From: CBCXVS01 sp965178525
GTDB taxonomy: Bacteria; Tectomicrobia; Entotheonellia; Entotheonellales; Entotheonellaceae
Assembly: GCA_965178525.1 (NCBI GenBank)
Contig: CBCXVS010000007.1
Span: 1-23,943, forward strand
Reading direction: 5' to 3'
Length of the DNA: 23,943 nt
Shown: positions 1 to 8,365 of the stretch, one piece after another
Layout: every line of letters begins with the position of its first letter
How positions within the stretch are numbered: the first letter of the stretch is position 1
Made by a program: the position numbers and the translations under genes
The notes under the pieces: generated by a model
Told to the model about the DNA's origin: nothing
What the model saw: the letters and a program-made list of their open reading frames with translations, nothing else
Databases searched by the model: none

Positions 1-92
1 AGTCGGTCTCAGGCAATCGGCGTAACTGCTTCATCAAGAAAGGAGTTGGCTTGACTTAAGGCCATTCGGGTCCAACCGCGCTGACGTTTACC

Positions 93-3000
93 GTGCCGGC
101 CAGCGCGGTGCCGGGAGAGACTTACGCCCGCTTCCGTTGTAGCAGCTCTGGTGGCCTCCTGCCAACCGGCGTCGCCGCCGACGGGGAAGTGGAAGACTAT
201 CTCGTCACCATCGTCGACCCGGACGGCGATGACGATACCGTGCCCGATATCGTCGAAGACGCCAATACCGATGGGGACAACGATCCCAGCACCAACCCCG
301 GCCCAGATACCGATGGCGATGGCACGCCGGATTACCTCGATAACGACGATGACAATGACGGCGTCCCCACGGCATCGGATGACGCCAACCTCAACGGGGA
401 TCTCACCGATGACGACAGCGATGGCGACGGCATCCCCAATTACCTCGATGTGGCTCAGGCGGGTCTGGAGGCCGGGAACAGCGATGGCGACGGCCTGCTT
501 GACGACGTCGAATGTCCCACCGGCATCCCCTGCCCCGATTCGGATGGCGATGGCATCCCGGACTATATGGATACCGACGACGACGGCGACAACGTGCCGA
601 CCGCGGCCGAAGACCCCCATGCCGACGGCGATCTCACCCATGTTGACACCGATGGCGATGGCACGCCGGATTATCTCGATACCGATGATGACGGTGACGG
701 CGACCTCACGGCGGCAGAAGACGCCAACCTCGACGGGGATCCCACCGATGACGACAGCGATGGCGACGGCATCCCCGATTACCTCGACGCCGACGATGCC
801 GGACCAGGCGCGGGCGACAGCGACGGTGATGGCATCGCCGACAACATCGAATGTCCGGGTGGTATTCCCTGCCCCGACAGCGATGGCAATGGCACGCCGG
901 ATTACCTGGAAGTGGACGCCGATGGCGATGGCCTCTCCGATAGTATGGAGGACGGCAACCTCGATGCCGACAACAATCCGGCCACCAACCCGGGTCCCGA
1001 TAGCGACGGCGACGGCGCCCCGGATTATCTCGATGCCGATGACGACGGCGACGGTACGCCCACGGCGGCTGAAAATCCCAATGCCGACCGCGATGGCGAT
1101 GGCATTCCCGACCACCTCGACGCGGATGACCTCGGGCCGGGCGCCGGCGATAGCGATGGCGACGGCATCGCCGACGACATGGAGTGTCCAAATGGCGTCC
1201 CGTGCGGCGACACCGACGACGATACGATCCCGGATTACGCCGATACCGACGATGATGGCGATGGCCTGACCACGGTGTTTGAGGATCCGAATGCCGACGG
1301 TGATGCCACCACAGATGACACCGATGATGACGGCATCCCGGATTATCTCGATGCCGATGACGATGGCGACGGCGTCCTCAGCGCCGCCGAAGATGCCAAT
1401 GTCAACGGCGACTTGACCGACGACGACACAGATGGGGATGGCATCCCGGATTATCTCGATCCCGATGACGCCGGTCCCGGTCCGGGCGACAGTGATGGCG
1501 ACGGCATTGCCGATGATATCGAGTGTCCTCTCGGCCTGCCGTGTCATGACACGGATCACGACGGCGCCCCGGACTATGCCGAAACGGACGACGACAACGA
1601 TGGGGTGCCCACCGCAGCGGAAGATGCCGACGGCGACGGGAATCCTGCGAATGACGATACCGATGGCGATGGAACTCTGAACTACCGTGATGCCGACGAC
1701 GATAACGATGGCATCCCCACCGCCGCGGAGGACATCGATGGCAACGGCTCGGCTGCCGATGACGACAGCGACAGTGATGGCATTCCCAACTTCCTCGACG
1801 CCGATGACGATAACGATGGCGTCGTCGGCAGCGCCGAGGATCCCAACGGCGACGGCGACCCCACCAACGATGACACCGATGGCGACGGCGTGGCCGATTA
1901 CCTCGATGACGATGACGATGACGATGGCCTGACCGGCGCCCAGGAAGATCCCAACGGCGACGGCGACCTCACGAATGACGACAGTGATCATGACGGTATT
2001 CCCAACTTCCTCGACGCCGTTGATTCCCTCCCCGTGGCCGCGGCCGATAGCGTGTCGACGTCACCCGGAACGGCGATGTCAGTCCCGGTCCTAGCCAATG
2101 ACGGCGAAACCGCAGGCCAGGCGCTGAGGGTGACGGACGTGACCCAGGGCACGCATGGCACCGTCACCTTCCAGTCCGATGGCACGGTGATTTACACGCC
2201 CGAGGCCGGCTTCACGGGAACCGACACGTTCACCTACACCATCACGAATCCGGACGGTGTTTCGACAACCCAGACGGTCACGGTCATCGTCGACGGCGAG
2301 ACGCCCACCGCGACAGCGGACAGTAGCGTCACGCAGCCGAATGTGCCTCTGACCCTCATGGTCTTGAACAATGACACCGATCCCAACCAGGCTCCACTCA
2401 CGGTCAGCTTGCTGGCAACACCGACGCCGCAGGCCCGGCAGGTGGATACGGCCCAAACCGCTCAGGGCGGGACGGCCACGCTGAACGACAGTGGCACCCC
2501 GAACAATGCCGCTGATGACGTGATCATTTATACACCACCGTCAGGTTTCACAGGGGTCGATACCTTCACCTACCAGATCACCGACACGGCGGGTAACCAT
2601 GATACCGCCATTGTCACCGTCCTGGTGAGTTCCACGCAGCCGCAAGGTGGCGATACGTCGGTGACGGTCGGCGCGAATACCCCATCGATTACCGTGGATG
2701 TACTCGCCCAAGCCAGTGACCCCAACAACGACACACTGACGCTCACTCGTGTCAGCCAGCCGGCCCACGGCACTGCGACCCTGGACGATGGGGGGACGCC
2801 CGGAAATCCGGCGGATGATACCGTGACGTATACGCCCGACGCCGGTTTCTCCGGTGTCGACACCTTCACCTACATGGTCTGTGACCCCACGGGCTTCTGC
2901 GATGTCGCCACCGTGACGGTCGCGGTGCAACAAACGCCACTCGTAGGGACAGGGAACGGCGTCTGTCTCGTTCAGGTACGTGCGGTCCTGGAGGAGGCGG

Positions 3001-4301
3001 CCAATAACCCGGGTGATGATGATAGCGATGTCCAAGACGAAAATGATGACGGCTCCATACCGGAGTTGTTAGAGACGTCAGACATCAGAGCGCTAACGAA
3101 TGGTAGCGGACTGACGACACCGTTGTCGGCGGACGTCGTCGCCGGTACGGCTGTCGCGGTGGCCGTAGCTGATGGGCCTGGCACAGAGGTGGCTCAGTCC
3201 GCTCTCGTGCAGGTTATCGTGGCGAAACAGGCCCCAGCTCTCATCCCGGATATTACGGAGACACCCGGCTTCAAAACCGAAGCGCTTCCGGCGAATGCAC
3301 CGCATGTGGTGGTGACGGTTGACGGTGTGGTGGTCGAGTTGCCCGCAGGAGCATTGCTCACAGAGGACACGCTCGACATCACGACGGTGCAGGCGGCAGA
3401 TGCGCCGCCACTGCCTGGCACGCTGGCCGGTTCCTTACACCAGTTTACCCTTGCAAGTGGCCAGACCACTGTGGGCCAAGCTTTGACCGTACGGCTCCCC
3501 TATCCCGATGCCGAGCAGGACGGCATCGTCGATGGATCGAGCCCGGCCCTGGCGGAAAGCCTGCTGACCCTGTGGCGCTACGCCCCGGCGCAGGGCATCT
3601 GGGTCTTACTGTCCGGAGCCGTGGTCCTTACCGATGCCAACATGGTGCTGGCGCCGACGACCGAATTAGGTCTCTTCGCCATCGTCCTCGCCACCAATGG
3701 CAGCATACCCATCGTGGGCACGTCCGCTGACTACCCCGTACAGGGGGCTACTTTAGGTGGCGCGATCGCCACCTCGAACGACAACTGGACGACACTCGGC
3801 ACCGCCACGATTGCACCGTTTGTCATCGCCTGGGACACGACGCTAGTGACCGACGGCCTGCATGAGTTGCGGGCCGTCGGTGCCGCCGACCCGGCGGCGC
3901 TGGCCGCCTTCGAGACGGGCGGCGGCGCCACCAATGCCAGCGGTAGCGGCAGTGGCAGTAGCAGTTGCTTCATCGCCACGGCGGCCTATGGTTCCCCGCT
4001 CGAGCCCCAGGTCGAGGTGCTGCGGGCCTTCCGCGATACCTATCTGCTAACGAACGGCGCCGGACGCTGGCTGGTGGCACAGTACTACCACTTCAGCCCA
4101 CCGCTGGCGGATGCCATCCGCGCGCACGACGGGTTACGTGCTCTGGTGCGTCTGGGTCTCACCCCCGTGGTCTGGAGTGTCGGTCTGCTGATGCACGGCG
4201 CTCATGGTCTACTGGTGATCCCGATTGCTCTCGGGCTGCTTGGCCTGTTCAGTATGGGCGGATTCTTGGGCTGGCTCCGGATACGGCGTCTGCGCCAGTA
4301 A
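93..4301 (+). CDS. Thrombospondin type 3 repeat / cadherin-like surface protein with CFI-box C-terminus (5' truncated)
   Basis: A 1402-residue predicted calcium-binding surface protein. Residues 1-40 are the end of a GEVED domain (a GEVEDY motif is visible). Residues about 41-640 are near-continuous acidic repeats of the type DxDxDGxxD...PDYxD, as in thrombospondin type 3 repeats, which bind Ca2+. About 645-948 hold three Ig/cadherin-like domains with the YTPxxGFTGxDTFTY signature. About 1070-1210 is a ZU5-like beta segment, then a short Ig-like stretch and a Gly/Ser linker. Cys1292 starts a CFIATAAYGS box of the CFI-box-CTERM type, followed by a hydrophobic membrane segment and a basic tail (RIRRLRQ), so the C-terminus is probably a sorting or anchoring signal. 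The frame is open only from 60: a TAA lies at 57-59 although GEVED-like sequence (LTFTVPASAV) precedes the GTG at 93. That GTG has no Shine-Dalgarno and no signal peptide follows, so the 5' part is probably lost or frameshifted. Confidence 0.85.
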   Translation: MPASAVPGETYARFRCSSSGGLLPTGVAADGEVEDYLVTIVDPDGDDDTVPDIVEDANTDGDNDPSTNPGPDTDGDGTPDYLDNDDDNDGVPTASDDANLNGDLTDDDSDGDGIPNYLDVAQAGLEAGNSDGDGLLDDVECPTGIPCPDSDGDGIPDYMDTDDDGDNVPTAAEDPHADGDLTHVDTDGDGTPDYLDTDDDGDGDLTAAEDANLDGDPTDDDSDGDGIPDYLDADDAGPGAGDSDGDGIADNIECPGGIPCPDSDGNGTPDYLEVDADGDGLSDSMEDGNLDADNNPATNPGPDSDGDGAPDYLDADDDGDGTPTAAENPNADRDGDGIPDHLDADDLGPGAGDSDGDGIADDMECPNGVPCGDTDDDTIPDYADTDDDGDGLTTVFEDPNADGDATTDDTDDDGIPDYLDADDDGDGVLSAAEDANVNGDLTDDDTDGDGIPDYLDPDDAGPGPGDSDGDGIADDIECPLGLPCHDTDHDGAPDYAETDDDNDGVPTAAEDADGDGNPANDDTDGDGTLNYRDADDDNDGIPTAAEDIDGNGSAADDDSDSDGIPNFLDADDDNDGVVGSAEDPNGDGDPTNDDTDGDGVADYLDDDDDDDGLTGAQEDPNGDGDLTNDDSDHDGIPNFLDAVDSLPVAAADSVSTSPGTAMSVPVLANDGETAGQALRVTDVTQGTHGTVTFQSDGTVIYTPEAGFTGTDTFTYTITNPDGVSTTQTVTVIVDGETPTATADSSVTQPNVPLTLMVLNNDTDPNQAPLTVSLLATPTPQARQVDTAQTAQGGTATLNDSGTPNNAADDVIIYTPPSGFTGVDTFTYQITDTAGNHDTAIVTVLVSSTQPQGGDTSVTVGANTPSITVDVLAQASDPNNDTLTLTRVSQPAHGTATLDDGGTPGNPADDTVTYTPDAGFSGVDTFTYMVCDPTGFCDVATVTVAVQQTPLVGTGNGVCLVQVRAVLEEAANNPGDDDSDVQDENDDGSIPELLETSDIRALTNGSGLTTPLSADVVAGTAVAVAVADGPGTEVAQSALVQVIVAKQAPALIPDITETPGFKTEALPANAPHVVVTVDGVVVELPAGALLTEDTLDITTVQAADAPPLPGTLAGSLHQFTLASGQTTVGQALTVRLPYPDAEQDGIVDGSSPALAESLLTLWRYAPAQGIWVLLSGAVVLTDANMVLAPTTELGLFAIVLATNGSIPIVGTSADYPVQGATLGGAIATSNDNWTTLGTATIAPFVIAWDTTLVTDGLHELRAVGAADPAALAAFETGGGATNASGSGSGSSSCFIATAAYGSPLEPQVEVLRAFRDTYLLTNGAGRWLVAQYYHFSPPLADAIRAHDGLRALVRLGLTPVVWSVGLLMHGAHGLLVIPIALGLLGLFSMGGFLGWLRIRRLRQ

Positions 4302-4313
4302 TGGAAAAACCGC

Positions 4314-4342
4314 AGGTCGGGTGCAGGTCATGCACCCGACCT
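4314..4342. terminator. Bidirectional intrinsic terminator
   Basis: A perfect 11-bp inverted repeat (AGGTCGGGTGC / GCACCCGACCT) with a 7-nt loop lies between two convergent genes, 12 bp after the surface-protein stop and 8 bp before the end of the MmgE/PrpD gene. On the + strand it is followed by GTTGTCTTT; on the - strand it is followed by GCGGTTTTT. It can therefore serve both genes. Confidence 0.85.
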
Positions 4343-4349
4343 GTTGTCT

Positions 4350-5717
4350 TTAAGCGTGCAGAAGATCCGTCAGCCGCTGGACGTTGTCCAGCATTTCGAG
4401 TTGCGCCACGATCGCTGCCACTTGATCTGCGCGCTGACCTCCGATGATAGGATCGGCCAGGGCATGGAACTTCTCTTCCACTTCCTCGAGAGCAATCGGA
4501 TTTTCCGGCAAACCTTTCGGACCTGGCACCTCGTACAGAACGGTGCGGCCATCCCGGAGACGAATGCCGACTTTTCCCGGAAAGGCGCGTGGATAAATCT
4601 GCTCGATCTCCGGATCGATCTCGAACCGCACCTTGTGGGCCAACTCAACCAGACGCGGATCGGCGATCTTTTCACTGGTGAATTGCGCCGGTCCGGCATT
4701 CCCTTCGGTCAGGGCCACGGCAACACAATATTCGATGTTCATCTGGGCTTGCATGGGGCTGACCGGTTCGTACCACCAACTCGTCTGCAGTTGCACCACG
4801 CTGTGATTATAGACCACGATTTCGTCGACATCCTCCGGTTGAATCGCATGTTCCTGCGCCAGCCAGCGCACCGCATCAATCGACGAATGGGTACTCCCAC
4901 AGCACGCATAGGGCTTAATCGAGACCGACTGGGTCACGTACTCATCCCCCAAACCGCGTGTCAGCGCGCCCAGGTCGGATTCATCCGAGACGGCCCAGCA
5001 GAAGCCGCCGTCTTCATACTCGAACACTTCCGTGGGTCCGGTCAGACCCCGCGCCGCCAATTCCGCCGCCATGACACCGCTTTGCGCCGAGCGCCCCGGA
5101 TGCAGCCGTTTGCTATTGGCCCCGTCACAGGTAAACGCCATGAGACCTGCCGATTGCGTGCCGGCCAACCCCAGGGCATTGGCCATGCCGGCGGCATCGA
5201 GGCCCATGAGGCGCCCCGCTGCGGCCGCGGCGCCAAAGGTGCCGCACAGACCAGTAATATGCCAGCCGCGCCGCCGCATCGACAACGTCCCAGCCGCCAG
5301 GCTGGCCCGGATCATCACTTCGTATCCGGCCACCACGGCACGCAAGAGGTCTCGGCCACTGGCCCCCTGTCGTTCGGCAACCGAAATGGCTGCAGGGACC
5401 ACAGCGGCTCCGGGATGGAGCTTGGCGCCACTGTGATAATCGTCCAGCTCGAAGCTGTGCGCCATGACGCCCAACCCGAGGGCCACCGTATTCGCCGGCC
5501 CCCGGAACGCCTGCAGCCACAACGTGGACTCGGGTTTTCCCCCCTGTTCCAGGACAAAGCTATTGACTGCCTTGGCCCAGGGCGTTTGCGAGCCATAGAG
5601 GCAACAGCCAATGGTATCTAGCAAGAAGCGTTTCGTTGCAGCCACCAAAGCCGGTGAGAGCTGTTCATTCTGTAACGTCGCGGCAAACGTTGCCAGTGCA
5701 CGTGTTGGCGCCGTCAT
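4350..5717 (-). CDS. MmgE/PrpD family protein
   Basis: A 455-residue protein of the MmgE/PrpD family, the fold of 2-methylcitrate dehydratase, cis-aconitate decarboxylase and iminodisuccinate epimerase. The N-terminal helical part (LDTIGCCLYGSQTPWAKAV), the AHSFELDDYHSGAKLHPG segment with the conserved Asp and His residues, the HPGRSAQSGVMAAELAARG block and the KPYACCGSTHSSIDA block are all recognisable, and the length is normal. The ATG is preceded by a strong AGGAGGAG. The gene is downstream of a CaiB/BaiF CoA-transferase on the same strand with a 261-bp gap. The pairing suggests catabolism of a dicarboxylic or hydroxy acid as a CoA thioester, but the substrate cannot be read from the sequence. 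Transcription ends at the shared terminator. Confidence 0.9.
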   Translation of the reverse strand: MTAPTRALATFAATLQNEQLSPALVAATKRFLLDTIGCCLYGSQTPWAKAVNSFVLEQGGKPESTLWLQAFRGPANTVALGLGVMAHSFELDDYHSGAKLHPGAAVVPAAISVAERQGASGRDLLRAVVAGYEVMIRASLAAGTLSMRRRGWHITGLCGTFGAAAAAGRLMGLDAAGMANALGLAGTQSAGLMAFTCDGANSKRLHPGRSAQSGVMAAELAARGLTGPTEVFEYEDGGFCWAVSDESDLGALTRGLGDEYVTQSVSIKPYACCGSTHSSIDAVRWLAQEHAIQPEDVDEIVVYNHSVVQLQTSWWYEPVSPMQAQMNIEYCVAVALTEGNAGPAQFTSEKIADPRLVELAHKVRFEIDPEIEQIYPRAFPGKVGIRLRDGRTVLYEVPGPKGLPENPIALEEVEEKFHALADPIIGGQRADQVAAIVAQLEMLDNVQRLTDLLHA

Positions 5718-5978
5718 GCTCCTCCTCCTCTTGTTGGTGCGTCACCTGTGGACAAATCTAAGAATCAATGTGTAGAACCATACCCAACTCTTCCGGTCAC
5801 TTCGTCGAATTTCTAACTTACGTAATTCAAAGGCGTTATCAAATTGCACAGATTTTGAGCAAACAGTGCAAACATCCGAGAAAAAAGGGGCTTATCTCCT
5901 GTTGTACACGGTTTTCCCCATGTTATCCACACCGTCGGTCCACATGCCTACTAACCCGTTTGATCACAGGTGTTTTCT
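5718..5978. other. AT-rich intergenic region with DnaA-box-like 9-mers
   Basis: This gap separates two same-strand metabolic genes and is clearly more AT-rich than they are. It holds a perfect consensus DnaA box (TTATCCACA, 5923-5931) and a one-mismatch copy in the opposite orientation (TGTGGACAA, about 5747-5755). It must also contain any promoter of the MmgE/PrpD gene. No ORF of note is present. An A6/G4 tract at 5885-5890 could mark 3' processing of the upstream gene, but no strong hairpin accompanies it. Confidence 0.4.
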
Positions 5979-7169
5979 CTAGAGTACCCCCTGCTGCTGC
6001 AACTGTTGCACGTGCTCTGCCGACATACCCAACCACTCGGTCAAGATAGGCGCCGTATGCTCGCCAAGCGCCGGCGGGGCGAGAAATTCTTCGTCATCCG
6101 TGCCGGACAGTTTAATGGGGCTGCCCGTCATCTTCACCGTCCCATAGTGCGAGCTGTTGACATCCACCACCATATTCCGGGCCAACACTTGGGGGTTACT
6201 CAAGGCGCGATCCACCGTATTGATTGGCCCGCAGGGCACACCCGCGGCTTCCAGGCGTTGCAACCATTCCTCGCCGGGACGGGTGAGAAAGATGCTTTGC
6301 AACAAATCCATTAACGTGTCGACGTGTTGTAAACGCCCGGCGCGGTCCACAAAGCGGGCATCGTCCGCCCATTCTGGGCGCTCCAGGGCTTCGCAGAGGA
6401 CCTGCCAGAATTTATCGCCATTGGCGTCGATCACAATGTGGATGTCCTGCGTTTTGAAGGCCCCAATCGGCACCGCCGAAACATGCCCCGACCCGGCAGG
6501 CTCGGCGACTTCCCCAGCCAGGAAGTAATAGATCGCCCGATAGATCAACAGGGCGATCTGGGAGTCGAGCAGGGCCACATCGACGCGCTGGCCCTGGCCG
6601 GTCTGTTCGCGTTGGTAGAGCGCGGCTAACACGCCATGCGCCGCGAAGATGCCCCCAGCGAGGTCGCCCATGGGCGCCCCCATGCGAACGGGTTCGCCCC
6701 CTTGCGGGCCGGTGTAGCTCATGATGCCGCCCATCGCTTGCATGACCAAGTCAAACGCCGGCCGATCCTTCAGGGGGCCAGTGTGGCCGTAGCCCGAGAC
6801 GGAACACGAGATGATGCGCGGGTTCATCGCCTTGAGCGTGTCGTAATCGATGCGCAAGCGCTGCAAAATCTCGGGGCGAAAATTATCGTAGACGACATCG
6901 GCTTGGCGTACCAGATCATAGAAGAGCTGCAGGCCAGCCTCGCTCTTCAAATTCAGCGTCAGGCTCTTCTTACTGCGGTTCATACTGAGGAAATACCCGC
7001 TCTGGCCGCGGATGAAATGCGGCGGCATCTCGCGGCTCCCATCGCCTTTGCCAGGGATCTCGATTTTCACCACTTCCGCGCCTAAGTCACCCAGGATCAT
7101 ACTCCCGTATGGCCCGGCCAAAAACTGTGATAAGTCCAAGACACGGACACCCGTCAGGGGTCGCTGCAT
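5979..7169 (-). CDS. CaiB/BaiF (family III) CoA-transferase
   Basis: A 396-residue family III CoA-transferase, which moves CoA between carboxylic acids through an aspartyl-CoA intermediate. The start LTGVRVLDLSQFLAGPYG and the DLGAEVVKIE motif are typical of the N-terminal Rossmann-like domain. MNRSKKSLTLNLKSEAG follows. The catalytic Asp is expected at residue 169 in MGAPMGDLAGG, and GQGQRVDVALLDSQ and the C-terminal AAGVPCGPINTVDRAL block complete the family pattern. Length is normal. GGAGGAGGAAAG precedes the ATG. The gene is divergent from the aminotransferase and upstream of MmgE/PrpD, which it probably accompanies in CoA-thioester metabolism. The substrate is unknown; a racemase role (as in AMACR) is less likely because the motif context matches the transferases better. 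Confidence 0.92.
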   Translation of the reverse strand: MQRPLTGVRVLDLSQFLAGPYGSMILGDLGAEVVKIEIPGKGDGSREMPPHFIRGQSGYFLSMNRSKKSLTLNLKSEAGLQLFYDLVRQADVVYDNFRPEILQRLRIDYDTLKAMNPRIISCSVSGYGHTGPLKDRPAFDLVMQAMGGIMSYTGPQGGEPVRMGAPMGDLAGGIFAAHGVLAALYQREQTGQGQRVDVALLDSQIALLIYRAIYYFLAGEVAEPAGSGHVSAVPIGAFKTQDIHIVIDANGDKFWQVLCEALERPEWADDARFVDRAGRLQHVDTLMDLLQSIFLTRPGEEWLQRLEAAGVPCGPINTVDRALSNPQVLARNMVVDVNSSHYGTVKMTGSPIKLSGTDDEEFLAPPALGEHTAPILTEWLGMSAEHVQQLQQQGVL

Positions 7170-7377
7170 GCTCTTTCCTCCTCCAGCACAAGTCGCAATG
7201 GCGCACGTTGCAGCTCTACCCTAGCGCACCCACGGACGCTTCTCAAACAAAAAGTGCAGACAGGAACGACAATACGCAGGACGAGGCTTGACTCTCTGCC
7301 GTCCGTTTGTTAAGTCTCTGTGCCAGGTTGTTCCCATCTTTTTCTTCGGCGAACAAGGCGAACAAAAGGAACATCTC

Positions 7378-8337
7378 ATGGTGGATCCGGCTGACTTCTG
7401 GACCTATCTCAATGGCACACTGGTACGTGGCAGTGAAGCGGTACTCCCCATCCGTGACCGCGGGGTGTTGTGGGGCGATGCCGTCTACGATGCCATCCGC
7501 ACCTATCACGGCGTCCCATTTCGCCGTGACGAGCGGCTCGACCGATTTTTCCGCAGCCTGTACTATGCCCGCATCGATCCCGGTTTGAGCAAGGCGGACC
7601 TGAAGCAGATTACCGAGGAGGTCTTGCAAGCGAATCGGCCCCTCCTCGAGCCAAACGGTGATCTCTCGATGAATCTGTACGTCTCACGGGGTGCGATGGA
7701 CATCACCCATGGCCGCACCCCGGCTGGCACCGTCGCCGTCTTTTGCAATCCGATTGCGTTTGCGTCTTTTGCCCGATTCTACGTGACCGGGGCGCCAGCC
7801 GTGATTCCGGCGACGCGCCGCACGCCGCCGCAGAGCGTCTCACCAAAGGCCAAAATCAGCAACAAGATGAACCATTTCGTTGCTGAACTCGAAGCCAAGG
7901 CGTCGAATCCGGATGCCTACGCGATCATGTTGGATCTCGATGGGAATATTACGGAGGGAAGTGGATCGAACTTCTTGTTTGTGGCGGATGGCCGCATCAA
8001 GATTCCCGATACACGCTTCGTCCTCAGTGGCGCCGATATGAGCGCCGTGATGGAGCTGGCCGACGGCCTGGGCATCGCGGCAGACGAGGGCACGTATACC
8101 ACCTATGATGTCTATAACGCCGAGGAAGCCTTTTTGACGACTAACAGCTTTGGGATTCTGCCGATCGTCAGCCTCAATGGCCTGCCGATTGGCAATGGCA
8201 CGGTGGGGCCCATGACCCGCCGGTTGATGGCGGCTTGGACCGAACTTGTGGACCTGGATTTCGTGGCCCAGGCATTGGATCACCTGCCCACGGCGGAGCG
8301 GACGCGTCTGGAACAGCAGTTCGTGGCGGGTGATTAG
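7378..8337 (+). CDS. Class IV PLP-dependent aminotransferase
   Basis: A fold-type IV PLP enzyme related to branched-chain and D-amino-acid aminotransferases. I place the start at the ATG at 7378, preceded by AAAGGA seven bases upstream; this gives 319 residues, the normal family length, and removes a non-conserved leader of 30 codons. IRDRGVLWGDAVYDAIRTY is the N-terminal family motif. The PLP lysine is probably Lys159 in AKISNKMNH, and Glu193 in ITEGSGSNFLF is the residue that contacts the pyridine nitrogen. The stop is 28 bp before the FAD oxidoreductase, so the two are probably co-transcribed. Substrate preference (branched-chain amino acid, D-amino acid or amine) cannot be decided here. 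Confidence 0.9.
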   Translation: MVDPADFWTYLNGTLVRGSEAVLPIRDRGVLWGDAVYDAIRTYHGVPFRRDERLDRFFRSLYYARIDPGLSKADLKQITEEVLQANRPLLEPNGDLSMNLYVSRGAMDITHGRTPAGTVAVFCNPIAFASFARFYVTGAPAVIPATRRTPPQSVSPKAKISNKMNHFVAELEAKASNPDAYAIMLDLDGNITEGSGSNFLFVADGRIKIPDTRFVLSGADMSAVMELADGLGIAADEGTYTTYDVYNAEEAFLTTNSFGILPIVSLNGLPIGNGTVGPMTRRLMAAWTELVDLDFVAQALDHLPTAERTRLEQQFVAGD

Positions 8338-8365
8338 GGGTTCGTGGAGAAAACCCGTAAGTAAT

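Noticed and set aside
151..1269. A 372-codon + frame rich in Met/Thr/Pro
   Set aside because: Another frame of the same repeat DNA, with no domain and no ribosome-binding site.
9..1991. A 660-codon open frame on the - strand with AIAIGV/VGGVAV-type repeats
   Set aside because: It is the antisense reading of the GATGGCGAC-type Ca2+ repeats; the + frame has recognised domains and continues to a complete C-terminus.
213..2020. Regular short repeats as a CRISPR array
   Set aside because: The repeats are protein-coding, vary in sequence and have no constant repeat with unique spacers; no cas gene is present.
4344..5621. A 425-codon + frame
   Set aside because: Antisense to the MmgE/PrpD gene, which has clear family motifs on the - strand.
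7288..7316. TTGACT-N17-TAAGTC as a promoter for the aminotransferase operon
   Set aside because: The -35 is good but the -10 matches the consensus too poorly to list.
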